In this document: positions 53,841 to 64,000 of the stretch, piece after piece
How positions within the stretch are numbered: position 1 is the first letter of the stretch
Layout: the number at the start of each line of letters is the position of its first letter
Assembly: GCF_000002075.1 (NCBI RefSeq)
Contig: NW_004797469.1
Location: 637,093 to 701,092 of the forward strand
From: Aplysia californica
Taxonomy: Eukaryota > Mollusca > Gastropoda > Aplysiida > Aplysiidae
Direction of reading: 5' to 3'
Length of the DNA stretch: 64,000 nt
Position numbers and translations under genes: made by a program
The notes under the pieces: generated by a model
The model's database searches: none
The model's input: the letters and a program-made list of their open reading frames with translations, nothing else
What the model was told of the DNA's origin: nothing

Positions 53841-54000
53841 GCTTCGTGAGATAACATCGATTTTAATTTCTCTCAATGTTTGAAGAATCTCGAACACCCC
53901 CCAAACAACTTCCCCCTTTTTACTGAAGAATTTCAGAGCGGTAGATTATTGTCATTAATAGTTTGACCCCCCCCCCCCTTCAACAAGATGTGAAAGAAGA

Positions 54001-54228
54001 ATGTCGGACCTTCCAATGCTAGCCTTCCTCCTCTCACGAATTGAAGGGCACGCGCTTGTCGCACGACTGGTTCGCCAAACGCAGTGCGTGTTGGTTGTTG
54101 GGAAGGCAGAGCGGTGTTATCATTGTAAGGAAGTAATCTGGCTCACGCAAGGCGCAATAATACAATGTAACAAGTGGTCCGGTATTGTTCAATCTTCCCC
54201 GGCATTATGTCATACATGTAAGTTTTAG
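54001..54228 (+). CDS. Candidate small or first coding exon, Cys-rich, unknown
   Basis: A 75-codon open frame starts MSDLPMLAFLLSRIEGHALV and has paired cysteines CYHC and CHTC with a further Cys between, as in some zinc-binding modules. CATACAT|GTAAGTTTTAG near its end is a strong donor, so it could be a first exon whose partner lies to the right. I do not recognise it and found no further exon among the repeats. It could equally be chance in a CpG-rich region. Confidence 0.2.
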   Translation: MSDLPMLAFLLSRIEGHALVARLVRQTQCVLVVGKAERCYHCKEVIWLTQGAIIQCNKWSGIVQSSPALCHTCKF

Positions 54229-54790
54229 ACCTAATCTAGATATCTAGATCTAGAGTCTACATCTAGAGTCTAACAGCGTCACCGCGCTGCTGTTTGGGTG
54301 CGCAACCCCCGGTCTCCTGCTTTGTTTTGGATACTTTACTTTACTTTACTTTTCCGATCCAGCGGCCATTTGGGTTCTAGCCCTTCGGTCTGATTTGTTT
54401 TGGATAAGAACAGCGAAAACGAGGTCACTTTCTGTGAGCATGCGCAGAATGCAGCTTATTTCACTTTCGTTTTGGAGGTTCCTGTCAACACACGTGATTC
54501 TACGGTGTCGGAAAGTTTTGCCCCTTCATATTGATGGTTTTCGTAACCGGTATCGGTGAATTTACTAAGCGCTAGTAGTCGATTATTTAGCACATCTAGT
54601 TAATCTAGCTCTAATGTATCGTAGAATGTATACATATACTAGAATCGATAAATACTATCGCAGGCTGCTTCTTAATGCCCAGGAACATGCCAGATAGGGT
54701 TGCGCACTGAAGCAGACCAAATTTGTGCTGTCCGTTTCAGTGCGCAATATCGGCTTTTTTGCTATTTGGCATTGATAGTGTGGCTTCTAG

Positions 54791-56716
54791 TAGTGGTGGG
54801 CGGTACCGGCGAAATCCAGTGTCGGTACTTTCTCAGCACCAGGTGCAGAGAACCGCCAGTACCGGCTCCGGTACCGGTACTGAGAGTGACATTAAGTAGG
54901 TGACGTCACAGACTTCGCGTCTTGCGTCTAACGCCACGATCAGCGCCGCCCGCATCCCCCCCCCCCTCCCCCCACACACACCAGTCAGAGTTGGAGAGGC
55001 GAACTGTGACGCAAAATACCTTTGAAGTTTGCTGCCGCGTGGGATTAAACTTTGCAAGCAGAATTTTTTTAACAGTTATCGCTGCTAAAAATTGATTTCA
55101 TTTTCGGAATCAGCGTATCAAAATAAGCTAAGTGGCTCACGTGGAACCTGATTTGAAGCCATATATTAAATTTAAGCAAACTTCGTTTTTTATTGTCAAT
55201 TTTGAATCTGAAGTACTGTATCAAGGTCACCCGCTGTGTTGTGCTTCTGACGCCCCAGCTGCTAGACCTACACTGCACACTTCCCTGGCCCGGTAAAAAA
55301 AAAAAAACGTCGCGTCGGCTCCTTCTCAGAGCCGGTATTAACCGTTGGTGTCGGCTCCTTCCGAGAGCCGGTACTGGAGGCCAGGTGTCGGTACTGACAC
55401 CTCCTTCGGTAGAGCCGGGAGTTCCGGTACTGGGTACCGGTACCTGCCCATCCCTACCACGCGGTACATTTTTTGCCTTCACTTTCAAAAGTGAAGGGGC
55501 GGGCGAATGGTAATTCAAAAGCAAACACACAAATATAATTTAACTTGGTAATCCGGTATTAAATTGCGCTCCTCGCATGAATTTGACTAATTTTGGATCG
55601 CTGATCAGGAAAATCTTATTATTTTTTTGATTTGACCAATATTTAGGAAATTTTTGGAATGTATTTTCAACTACGCCTGGGGTAACATCAAAGAAGCCGC
55701 TCCCTCGTCGTCACTCCTTCGGTTCGCCGGCCGGCAAATATCTGGCGTCGCCAGATATCTGGTGGTTGGACAGAGAACCCTTCGATACCGAGAAGATTGC
55801 TCAGTTTCCATGTGAAATTGACAGGATGCCGGCCATCCTCTCGATATCCTACAGTTTGTCGGTCAGCGAACTGTACTTCTAAATGGGGCTCTAGGCCTAC
55901 ACACTGCACACTTCCCGTGGCCCGGTAAAAAAAAACCCGTCGCGTCGGCTCCTTCTCAGAGCCGGTATTAACCGTTGGTGTCGGCTCCTTCCGAGAGCCG
56001 GTACTGGAGGCCAGGTGTCGGTACTGACACCTCCTTCGGTAGAGCCGGGAGTTCCGGTACTGGGTACCGGTACCTGCCCATCCCTACCACGCGGTACATT
56101 TTTTGCCTTCACTTTCAAAAGTGAAGGGGCGGGCGAATGGTAATTCAAAAGCAAACACACAAATATAATTTAACTTGGTAATCCGGTATTAAATTGCGCT
56201 CCTCGCATGAATTTGACTAATTTTGGATCGCTGATCAGGAAAATCTTATTATTTTTTTGATTTGACCAATATTTAGGAAATTTTTGGAATGTATTTTCAA
56301 CTACGCCTGGGGTAACATCAAAGAAGCCGCTCCCTCGTCGTCACTCCTTCGGTTCGCCGGCCGGCAAATATCTGGCGTCGCCAGATATCTGGTGGTTGGA
56401 CAGAGAACCCTTCGATACCGAGAAGATTGCTCAGTTTCCATGTGAAATTGACAGGATGCCGGCCATCCTCTCGATATCCTACAGTTTGTCGGTCAGCGAA
56501 CTGTACTTCTAAATGGGGCTCTAGGCCTACACACTGCACACTTCCCGTGGCCCGGTAAAAAAAAACCCGTCGCGTCGGCTCCTTCTCAGAGCCGGTATTA
56601 ACCGTTGGTGTCGGCTCCTTCCGAGAGCCGGTACTGGAGGCCAGGTATCGGTACTGACACCTCCTTCGGTAGAGCCTGGAGTTCCGGTACTGGGTACCGG
56701 TACCTGCCCATCCCTA
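54791..56716. mobile_element. hAT-type non-autonomous element with internal tandem array
   Basis: The ends TAGTGGTGGGCGGTACCGG and CCGGTACCTGCCCATCCCTA are inverted with mismatches. They are flanked by the exact 8-bp duplication GCTTCTAG (54783-54790 and 56717-56724). The right part is a tandem array (55262-56716) so that the terminal motif ends at 55456, 56086 and 56716, spaced exactly 630 bp. No transposase frame is present. Confidence 0.88.
55262..56716. repeat. Tandem array of a 630-bp unit
   Basis: Two complete units (55457-56086 and 56087-56716) follow a 195-bp partial unit (55262-55456). The full units are nearly identical, differing by a few bases near the right end. Each contains the element's right terminus and the small palindrome ATATCTGGCGTCGCCAGATA. 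Recent duplication or an assembly effect are both possible. Confidence 0.93.
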
Positions 56717-57591
56717 GCTTCTAGGCCCTTTGGTTGTTTTACTTATTAAGCTATTTCTTTATGACCTGCATTGTGCACTGAAACAGACTGTTTTCCTTCC
56801 GTTTGGATGCATTATATTGCCATTAGAAGATGATCAGTTAATGTATTCATGTCAAAATGAATTAATATGGAAATTTAATCTCCAAAATGTACAATTTCTT
56901 CTTTTCATGTCTTTTTCTTCTTCTTTTTTGTCCTTTTCCTTTAAGAATACAGTAGTCACCGCCTAAGATCCCTGTGCTCGGGAGCAAAGAAATGCGGGAT
57001 CTTAGGCGAACCGGGACCTTAACCGACGATCCCAGGGAAGAATCTATGGGGACCCTATGTAGATATCTAGATCTAGGTCAGGCTCAAATAAGGGGGGTGG
57101 GAACTACTGAAAAAGCACCGAAATTTTAAACTGCTGTTACATTAATGCACTACTATACACCGTATAGAGAGGAAGTCTTCCTAAATTCTGGTGAAAAAAT
57201 CATGAAGATCGACCTGTAACTTCCAGAGATATCCACAAAAGATCGCTTACGGTATTATATCGCACCACAGGATTAACTCTAGATCTAGATTCTAGAATGA
57301 AGTCTAGATCTGGTAAATTTTTACTTTCACTCTCGCACACAGATGCACTGTTTCAGGGGTCAAACTGCTGTACTGTTTGCTGCAGATCACACATAAAGCC
57401 ACTAAAACTGTCGCAAATCAATTATTTTCAAGACAATTTCAAATCTAACTGTAAAATATAAAATTATGGGTAAAAACAGGGGGGGAATGCCCTGTAACCC
57501 CCCAGATTTTCTTTTACCTCAGTGGGGCAGACCCCCCTGGAACTCCCCGATTGGTCCAAAGCATGTCTATCTCGGTTAAAAACAAGGAAGG

Positions 57592-57763
57592 GGCTAGCCG
57601 TACTTAATGACGGGTAGACTGGCAGTCTAGCCGTACTTAAGTACGGCTAGACTGGTTGGCTAGCCATACTTAAGTACGGCTAGACTGGTTGGCTAGCCAT
57701 ACTTAAGTACGGCTAGACTGGCAGTCTAGCCGTACTTATTCTAAATATGATGGCTAGACTGAC
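57592..57763. repeat. Palindrome array 1 (GCCGTACTTAAGTACGGC)
   Basis: Successive perfect or near-perfect palindromes centred on TTAA, bounded by TCTAGCC/GGCTAGA and linked by ACTGGCAGT or ACTGGTTGG. The motif recurs at 60726-60866 and 61045-61106. It has very high folding potential and no coding content. Confidence 0.9.
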
Positions 57764-60725
57764 CATTTTTTAAAACGAAGTGACTATTTCTCCGAACGTT
57801 CGGAGGAATAGTGCCGATCTTTATTTCTCCAAACGGTTTCCGGCTTCCAGTCTCGTGATTTTTGGCCTATTTGTTGCGAGAGTTCGGCGCCAATTTTCCT
57901 TCTGCCTCTGGTCTGGGAACTGGGAAGGAACACCGCATGGCAAGCCCGCCTACATACAACCTTCAGTAACACCCACCACACACCCACCACCATCATGCAC
58001 ATGTACACACACAAACTTATACACACACTAGCTAAACATGATCAGTGGGCAACTTTTGAACGTATGACGAGCTGAGCTGTGGATGGAGAGACTGTGTGAG
58101 TGACAGAGCAGGTGAAAGGAAGAATGTACGAGTGTATCCACAGGCGATCCACAGGTGACAGCAACTACAAGGGGACGACACCGACCCTCCTGGCCTGGAC
58201 CACAGCTCACGAACGAAAGGAATGCGGCTAAGGCAGTGTTTTGCTAATATTATTGTCCATGGTTCGCAGGGTGGCAAGGGAATGAGTGAAATTTTCTTTG
58301 TGTGTGCCTGGAGGGAGGGGGTGAGGTGTGGAAGTCATGCGGACGGAGATGAGCCGCGGGAGAGAACACGGGAATTGAATGAATGAGTGAAACTGAAAGA
58401 GAGGAACGACTCATGAGCCCTGGAGTGAATAGATCCTGTGTTTCTATTTTTGTATACTTTGAACTGTTACTGAATAAAGGCTGAAATAAAGCCTGAAAAA
58501 CAAACACACACACACTCGTCACTCTCCACTTACACACTTACTACCACACACAGACACACACATGCATACACACAAACACACAGGAGCAAATTTTTAGGTC
58601 TAGATCTATATCTGTTTCAATTTTCAAGAGCTAGTCTAGAGATTTTTAGCCATGAGTGTAAAAACGTGAAAAAGAAAAGTTTCACAACCGAATGAAATCA
58701 AAATTAGAACAGCCCATAAACAACCACAAAAATTAACAAATAAGGGCGTGTGTCCACCTGTCCGAAGAAGATTGGCTGTTTTAACTACTTAATGTGCGTA
58801 ATTTTAAAACAAAGTACAGGATATTACATAGCAATGCCAATCGGGCTTTCCTGCGAGGCGAAAATTTGGTCCCCGTTTACGGGCGATTTTGCGGACCCGG
58901 CCGAAGCGTAGGTGACTAATTTGTCAACCTCGGTCTGCTCTATTTCCGAACCAATCCGAATGAAACTCGGCAACCAATCAGAAAATAGGGTAAACTAATC
59001 TGCCGTCGTAAGGGAAAACGACGAATGGTCAAAATTTTTCGATTTTGGTATTTTCACATATTTCATAGAGTATATAATTCTGCATCTAATGGTGCAAAAA
59101 TTTTTGTCATAAGTTAATCCGTTGTTGCGTAATTGAGAGTTCGTCGTTTTCCCGTACACTGGCGAGCTCCGAGCCAGAGCTCAGTGTAAGGGAGAACGAC
59201 GAATGGTCGATCGGTCAAGGATCACTGCTCGTTCGGTGTTGTCCCCTGGTCTCTGCCGTTGGGCTAATTCGGCATGGGCGACGAATGACAACTGGTCACT
59301 GTTGCGTCAGTTCAAACATGCTACGCCTTTTTAGCAAACAAACACACCACCACCCCCTCCCCCGGAGTACTGTCGATAGTTTATAAGAATGTATCTCTTA
59401 GTGTGTCTTTCTGTCTGTCTTTACGTATTAGGCCTATGCTGATGGTGTGAATTGACATGAGCAGGCGGGAGAGAGGGGAAAACGGATGGGATCAGGGGGA
59501 AATGGGTGGGGATGGGACGGTCAAAAAAGTATTTAGGGAGAAATTTATTAGCACTGCATATTAGTGTCCGCCAGATGTTCACAGACTAACGTCATGTTAG
59601 TTTGCTGTCCAGTCATTTGACATCCCAAATCCCAACGATGGTTATAGTGCCGCAATTTGTCTAGCACGTGCCACTGGTCGACATCATTATAGAATTACCA
59701 AGCAATTAATGACACTGCGTTATGAGAGTAAATTTCTTAGTCCAACTTTAAAAAAGGAGGTATTGTGGCGACACTTAGTCTTGCTTTACGATTTTTTATG
59801 ACTTGATGGACGTAACGATCGAGTATAATAATGTCTTGCAGATTCAAACTGTTCCTGTCGATCTCTACTTTGTGGTAGGCCTATGTTTTCCGATCCGATC
59901 AACTCAATTCTTTATTAAACATAAAGCGTTGCATTACCTCTCCCAAAAAAACGTTTGAGATACAGTCTTGTCAGATTGTTACATTTCTTATGTGAAAGTT
60001 TGCCTTTGCAATGATCTGATCGTATTATTGACATTGTAACATTGTTGATCCCTTTGGTCGTGCAGGGAAAAATTTGCAATTAGCGAAAATAAAAGTAAAA
60101 CTCGCATCTGAAGAGAATACAGTAAAGAGATATTTTGGAAACCAAACTTTGGTTCCGAATGAGACAGTTTTAAATCAAGCTGTTACAAATGTGTGCACAT
60201 CTGATTTGTACACTGGCTGTGTAGTATTTAATTAAGCGAGGAAGGGAAACGAAGGACGTTTACCGAGTTACAGTTGGGATATAACAAAAACCTAACTTTA
60301 TACGTATAATAACTGGTTTGTATACGTCTTATTTTTATTTGTAGTTACCAGTACACAGTCATTACTGTCAATGGTGCGTCATAACTGACCATCGCCTAAG
60401 CCCATAAACGTTCACGAGTGTAAGGGAGAACGACGAACCGTACCATTCGTCGTTTTCGCTTACATCGCAAGGCTCACCTGCGGGTGCGCAGTGTAAGGGA
60501 GAACGACGAATGTCGAATAACTGCTACTTTTTAACCTAAACCATTCAAACTTTAGAAACTGCTTAATGAACATCTAAATCAGATATCTGGTGAATTACAG
60601 CTTAAAAGAGTGAAAAATAGAAGAGTTATAAAGTGAAAACTGTTTTTGCCTCTCCTGAAAAATTTGCCTCGCTACCTGCGCAGGACCATTCGACTTTTTC
60701 GTCGTTTTCCCCTAATAGGGCCTAA
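57764..60725. mobile_element. Possible foldback-type element between palindrome arrays
   Basis: This block is bounded by the two palindrome arrays. In it, TAAGGGAAAACGACGAATGG near 59007 and the inverted TTCGTCGTTTTCCCCTAATA near 60697 could be ends of an inner 1.7-kb element. The same motif recurs inverted and direct at 59145-59205 and 60420-60515, forming local hairpins. No transposase frame is visible. The left part (57780-58500) has a CGAACGTTCG palindrome and two close AATAAA hexamers near 58470-58490. Confidence 0.4.
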
Positions 60726-60866
60726 GATAAGTACGGCTAGACTGCCAGTCTAGCCGTACTTAAGTACGCCTAGACTTCTTGTCTCGCCGTACTTTTAAGT
60801 ACGGGTAGACAGCCAGGATAGCCGTACTTAAGGACGGCTAGACTGTCAGGCTAGCCGTACTTAATA
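60726..60866. repeat. Palindrome array 2
   Basis: Units of TAAGTACGGCTAGACTGCC and inverses, more diverged than array 1, mark the right side of the block. Confidence 0.85.
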
Positions 60867-61044
60867 TTGATAGCTGAATTGTAAATGAAATTTTTTAGTA
60901 TGCAATGCCTAAAGTATTTGTATTTCAGACAAAACCAAAAGGTGCCTTACTGACTTGCATGTATTTGAACCTGAATAATTACTAGATCTAGATCTAATGA
61001 GACCTGTGTAATTAACAGGCTTGAGTCGATAGGGCCAAACCTAG

Positions 61045-61106
61045 ATCTAAGTACGGCTAGACTGGCAGTCTAGCCGTCCTAGACTGGCAGTCTAGCCGTC
61101 TAGCCA
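61045..61106. repeat. Palindrome array 3, short
   Basis: Two units of the GGCTAGACTGGCAGTCTAGCC palindrome without the TTAA core in one of them. Confidence 0.8.
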
Positions 61107-61378
61107 CTTGTAAAAACAATCAAATATTTCAAAAACTATTAAATTGCGACGGATATGAAGTTGATATTCGTGTTCAGCGCATCAATATTTAGTAGAAAAT
61201 GGACAACTGGTAGCTGAGTGTGAGACAGGAGGGAAAGTAAAAAAATACCCTAGATCTAGATCTAGATCTAGAATAGACCTAGAGTAAAATTACCGGTTCG
61301 GTAAAAATTAGGACGAAAACAGGCACGTCGACTTTAAAGCTTTATATCTCATATATCTGCCTTGCCCTAGAGACAAAC

Positions 61379-63163
61379 CAGGGTTCCTGCCATGAACTTC
61401 CCACCAAATTCAAGGAGATTTCAAGGAGGTTTCAAGGAGAAATTTTGAAAATTCAAGGAGATTTGGTCAAGAAATTCATGACAAAAGCTTATTTTCGTAG
61501 GTCTACACTTGTCCGAAAAGAATCATATCATAGTTTCGATTTCCCTACAAAAACTGTTCGCAGGGTGACTGCCAACCCGGCTTCTCAATTTTCCGGTGGG
61601 TGGGGGGTCTCATCCATTCTCCAGGGGCATGTTACATAACAATGACAGTGCATGCTTCATTTATATATATTATATGTTAAAATATACACAGAATGGTGCG
61701 CACGCACGCATGTAGGTACATTCCAGTCAGCAACATGTAAGTGTGGCACTGGGATACTGTGACTTAGGTATTTCAGTCAATTCTTACTTATTTATATTTT
61801 CCCCTCATCATATTCCCCTATATAAACTATATAAAAATTAATCTTGCTTTGTTGAGCCTGAGAAAAGGCCTAGAACCAGAATATCCACTGTCAAGAACCA
61901 GTTTGGGTGTCAAGGTTTATAAAATAAATGTGAAAGATAAAAATTATTACTCTAACTAAAAGTAGAGTAATAACATGAATGTCTCAAGTAGACCTATTCA
62001 GTGTGAGAGGTGTAAAAACTGTGGGAGGGCAAGACGCAGTGACTCTGAAAATCTGCAAATCTTGAACAGAAAGCTCAAATATAGAATACAATAATACAAT
62101 ACATAAATTTACTATCACCTACCCAATGAAACAGGAACCCTTTAGATACAAACACACGGCTTACAAGGTTTGAATATGACAAATCCCGATTCCACACAAG
62201 GCCTGCACCAACGCGCGCATTGCAGAGAGCACTAGATCTAGATAGATCTAGTAGTAATCAAAATTCTGAAAAGTAAAATCTGCTTCCAAGTTTAGTTTTT
62301 GTCATCCGGTGTTGCCTTCAACACCACCACCCCTTCTCCCACGTGCGACTTTTTAAAAAAATCAATAATCCCCCCATTCCCGAGCCCAATACTTCGCAGC
62401 GCTCAGACTTTGCATGAACTTTAGTGACCTCAACCATCGCGATACTCACGATGTGACGAAAATGCACAGTTTCAATGACCGGTCACGATGGCGAGCCTGA
62501 CAAGAAGTTTGTATAACTTTTTTTTTTTTTCTTTTTTTTCCACAAGTGACAGCACAGGACAAACGATTTATTTTCATGGCGACACAGCGTTTGAAATGCA
62601 GAACCTGCATGTTACAAATGTGGCGCTATCAGACTACTATAGGATAGGTCCTACCAGCAAATTTCTAGGTGGTAACGAAAGCGAAAGTAGATCTTGATTC
62701 TTCCTGATCGAGCTTTGGTATCGCATACACTTCCACTTGTTGCCGCCATAACCGCCTGTGCGCATGTAACGTACTCTCAGGCCGGGAAAGGCCGAATGAA
62801 TATTATATATCACAATCGCGACCGGCAAAAATGAACTCAAGGACGTTATCGGATTTGGTTTTCAAATATTCGACAACGTTTGTATTTTCCCGGGTCTTTC
62901 ACAGGGCAATTTACAGATTTCTTCAAATTCCCGATGCATTCCGGGTCTCGGCGATATTTTTCAAATGACCGGGTAATTCCAGGGGCCCCCGGGATTCCCG
63001 GGGCCTGGCAGTCACCCTGTACACGTGTTCCTGTCCGATCTGGCAAAATTCAAGGAGTTTTCAAGAAGATTTTTCCTTGAACGCAAATTCAAGCAGTTTT
63101 CAAGGGGACATTTTTCCTTGAATGCAAATTCAAGCAGTTTTCAAGGACTCCTTGGGAACCCTG
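61379..63163. mobile_element. Composite element F, copy 2
   Basis: Outer ends CAGGGTTCCTGCC and GGGAACCCTG, flanked by the exact 6-bp duplication ACAAAC (61373-61378 and 63164-63169). It holds the same inner element as copy 1 at the same site (61561-63025). It aligns with 35966-37682 over almost its whole length. The right arm has an extra TTCAAGCAGTTTTCAAGG unit. Confidence 0.9.
61561..63025. mobile_element. Inner element of F copy 2
   Basis: CAGGGTGACTGCCAACCCGG at the left; GGCAGTCACCCTG plus TACACG at the right. TGTTCG and TGTTCC flank it, matching the TGTTCC pair of copy 1. The core is shared with 31101-32341. Non-coding. Confidence 0.78.
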
Positions 63164-63474
63164 ACAAACCGAAACCAGCTACAGGAAGCCCTGTGATTGG
63201 ATGACCCCAGGAATGACCTGTTTCAGCTTGTTCTCATATTTGAGGCCCTTACTGGGTGCAAAAGTGACGCCCGATTTATTTACGAGTTCGGTTGCATTTT
63301 TTTGGTTTTCTCATGGATTCGGGCAGTATTTTGACCTTCGGTCATTTTCAATTATGATCACATTTGTTTCTTTGCAAGCTTAATAACATGATTTTTAATG
63401 CTTGTTACCAACACTTGGACACAATGATAGTTTGTCTAAAGTGGTTTTCACCAGTTATAGCTATTTTAATGAGT

Positions 63475-63660
63475 ATGTATCTGACCCACTCTACTACGTG
63501 GTATCTGACTCTACTACACTGGCATCTGGCTCACTCAACTACACTGGTATCTGACTCTGCAACACTGATATCCGACTGTATTACACACTGGTATCTGACT
63601 CTATTACACTGGTGTCTGACTGAGTTAATATGCTGTACTGTATCTGACTCTACTTACTAT
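63475..63660. repeat. Minisatellite of about 21 bp
   Basis: Imperfect units of ACTCTACTACACTGGTATCTG repeat about eight times, with variants such as ATCTGGCTCACTCAACTACA. From 63661 to the window end I recognise nothing. Confidence 0.85.
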
Positions 63661-64000
63661 TATTTAAATTATGCACAAATTCTTTATTCTTTGTTATATA
63701 ACCATTGGCTCTATATTATCTTATGTGCCCGAAGGATGAGAAACTAAGGATTTTACGTTACAATCCGGGCACCCCCCCCTTTGGCCAAAAACGGCGAGAC
63801 TAAACGGCAAATTCTCTTTCATCCTTGACAGGGCCTCATATGCAAATAATTCTACAGCCTTCAGAGTTTACCAAAACGTAGAATCTAGGTCACAGGCTCC
63901 TTCATCCACAACCAATGTTAACTCTTCCGGGGAAAGAGCTTCACGCTGTTTTGCTCAGTTGATGAAGAAAAAGCTGTCTTAAGGACTACTTTTAGCAAAA

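Noticed and set aside
55069-56539. Identical minus-strand frames repeated 630 bp apart
   Set aside because: Their identity comes from the tandem array; length and composition do not suggest a protein, and no domain is recognisable.
57592-57763. CRISPR-like repeat array
   Set aside because: Units are abutting palindromes with no unique spacers, in a eukaryotic genome with no cas genes.
1-64000. LTR retroelement, retrovirus or Polinton
   Set aside because: I saw no long terminal repeats and no matching protein motifs; the only reverse transcriptases are LINE-type.

Overview
The window is eukaryotic. It holds one long intron-containing gene buried in transposon-rich DNA. The exon peptides, the tRNA-headed SINEs and the heavy load of small DNA transposons fit a lophotrochozoan invertebrate, most likely a gastropod mollusc. 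That placement is inference; no species is claimed.

The only confidently identified host gene is BTBD9 (BTB/POZ, BACK and two discoidin-like domains), on the minus strand. All twelve coding exons can be placed with canonical splice sites from 50992 down to the stop at 15388, giving an uninterrupted 699-codon protein. Eleven introns of about 0.5-5.2 kb hold most of the transposons.

Layout: 1-5.7 kb has a repeat pair around a TTAA-flanked MITE, then SINEs. 6.4-9.6 kb has a dead LINE fragment followed by a degraded DDE-transposase-like gene that two later SINEs have split. 9.6-11 kb has a duplicated segment and a possible MITE. 11-15.4 kb shows little and may hold the BTBD9 3' UTR. 15.4-51 kb is BTBD9. 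Its introns carry a Tc1-like element with a hAT-type element inside it, several families of non-autonomous DNA elements with 6-bp target duplications, SINEs, LINE pieces, microsatellites and a 2.6-kb Jockey-type LINE. 51-54.5 kb is the upstream side, with a SINE chimera, a MITE, a CCAAT/CRE-bearing stretch and a CpG-rich inverted-repeat cluster. 54.8-56.7 kb is a hAT-type element with an internal 630-bp tandem array. 57.6-61.1 kb is a palindrome-rich, foldback-like block. 61.4-63.2 kb is a second full copy of the composite element seen at 36-37.7 kb. 63.5 kb has a minisatellite.

The most notable pattern is a set of non-autonomous DNA elements that share one internal core but carry different inverted termini. 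Most make exact or near-exact 6-bp target duplications, several are nested in each other, and one nested composite moved as a unit. I recognised no retrovirus, LTR element, Polinton, toxin gene or CRISPR array.
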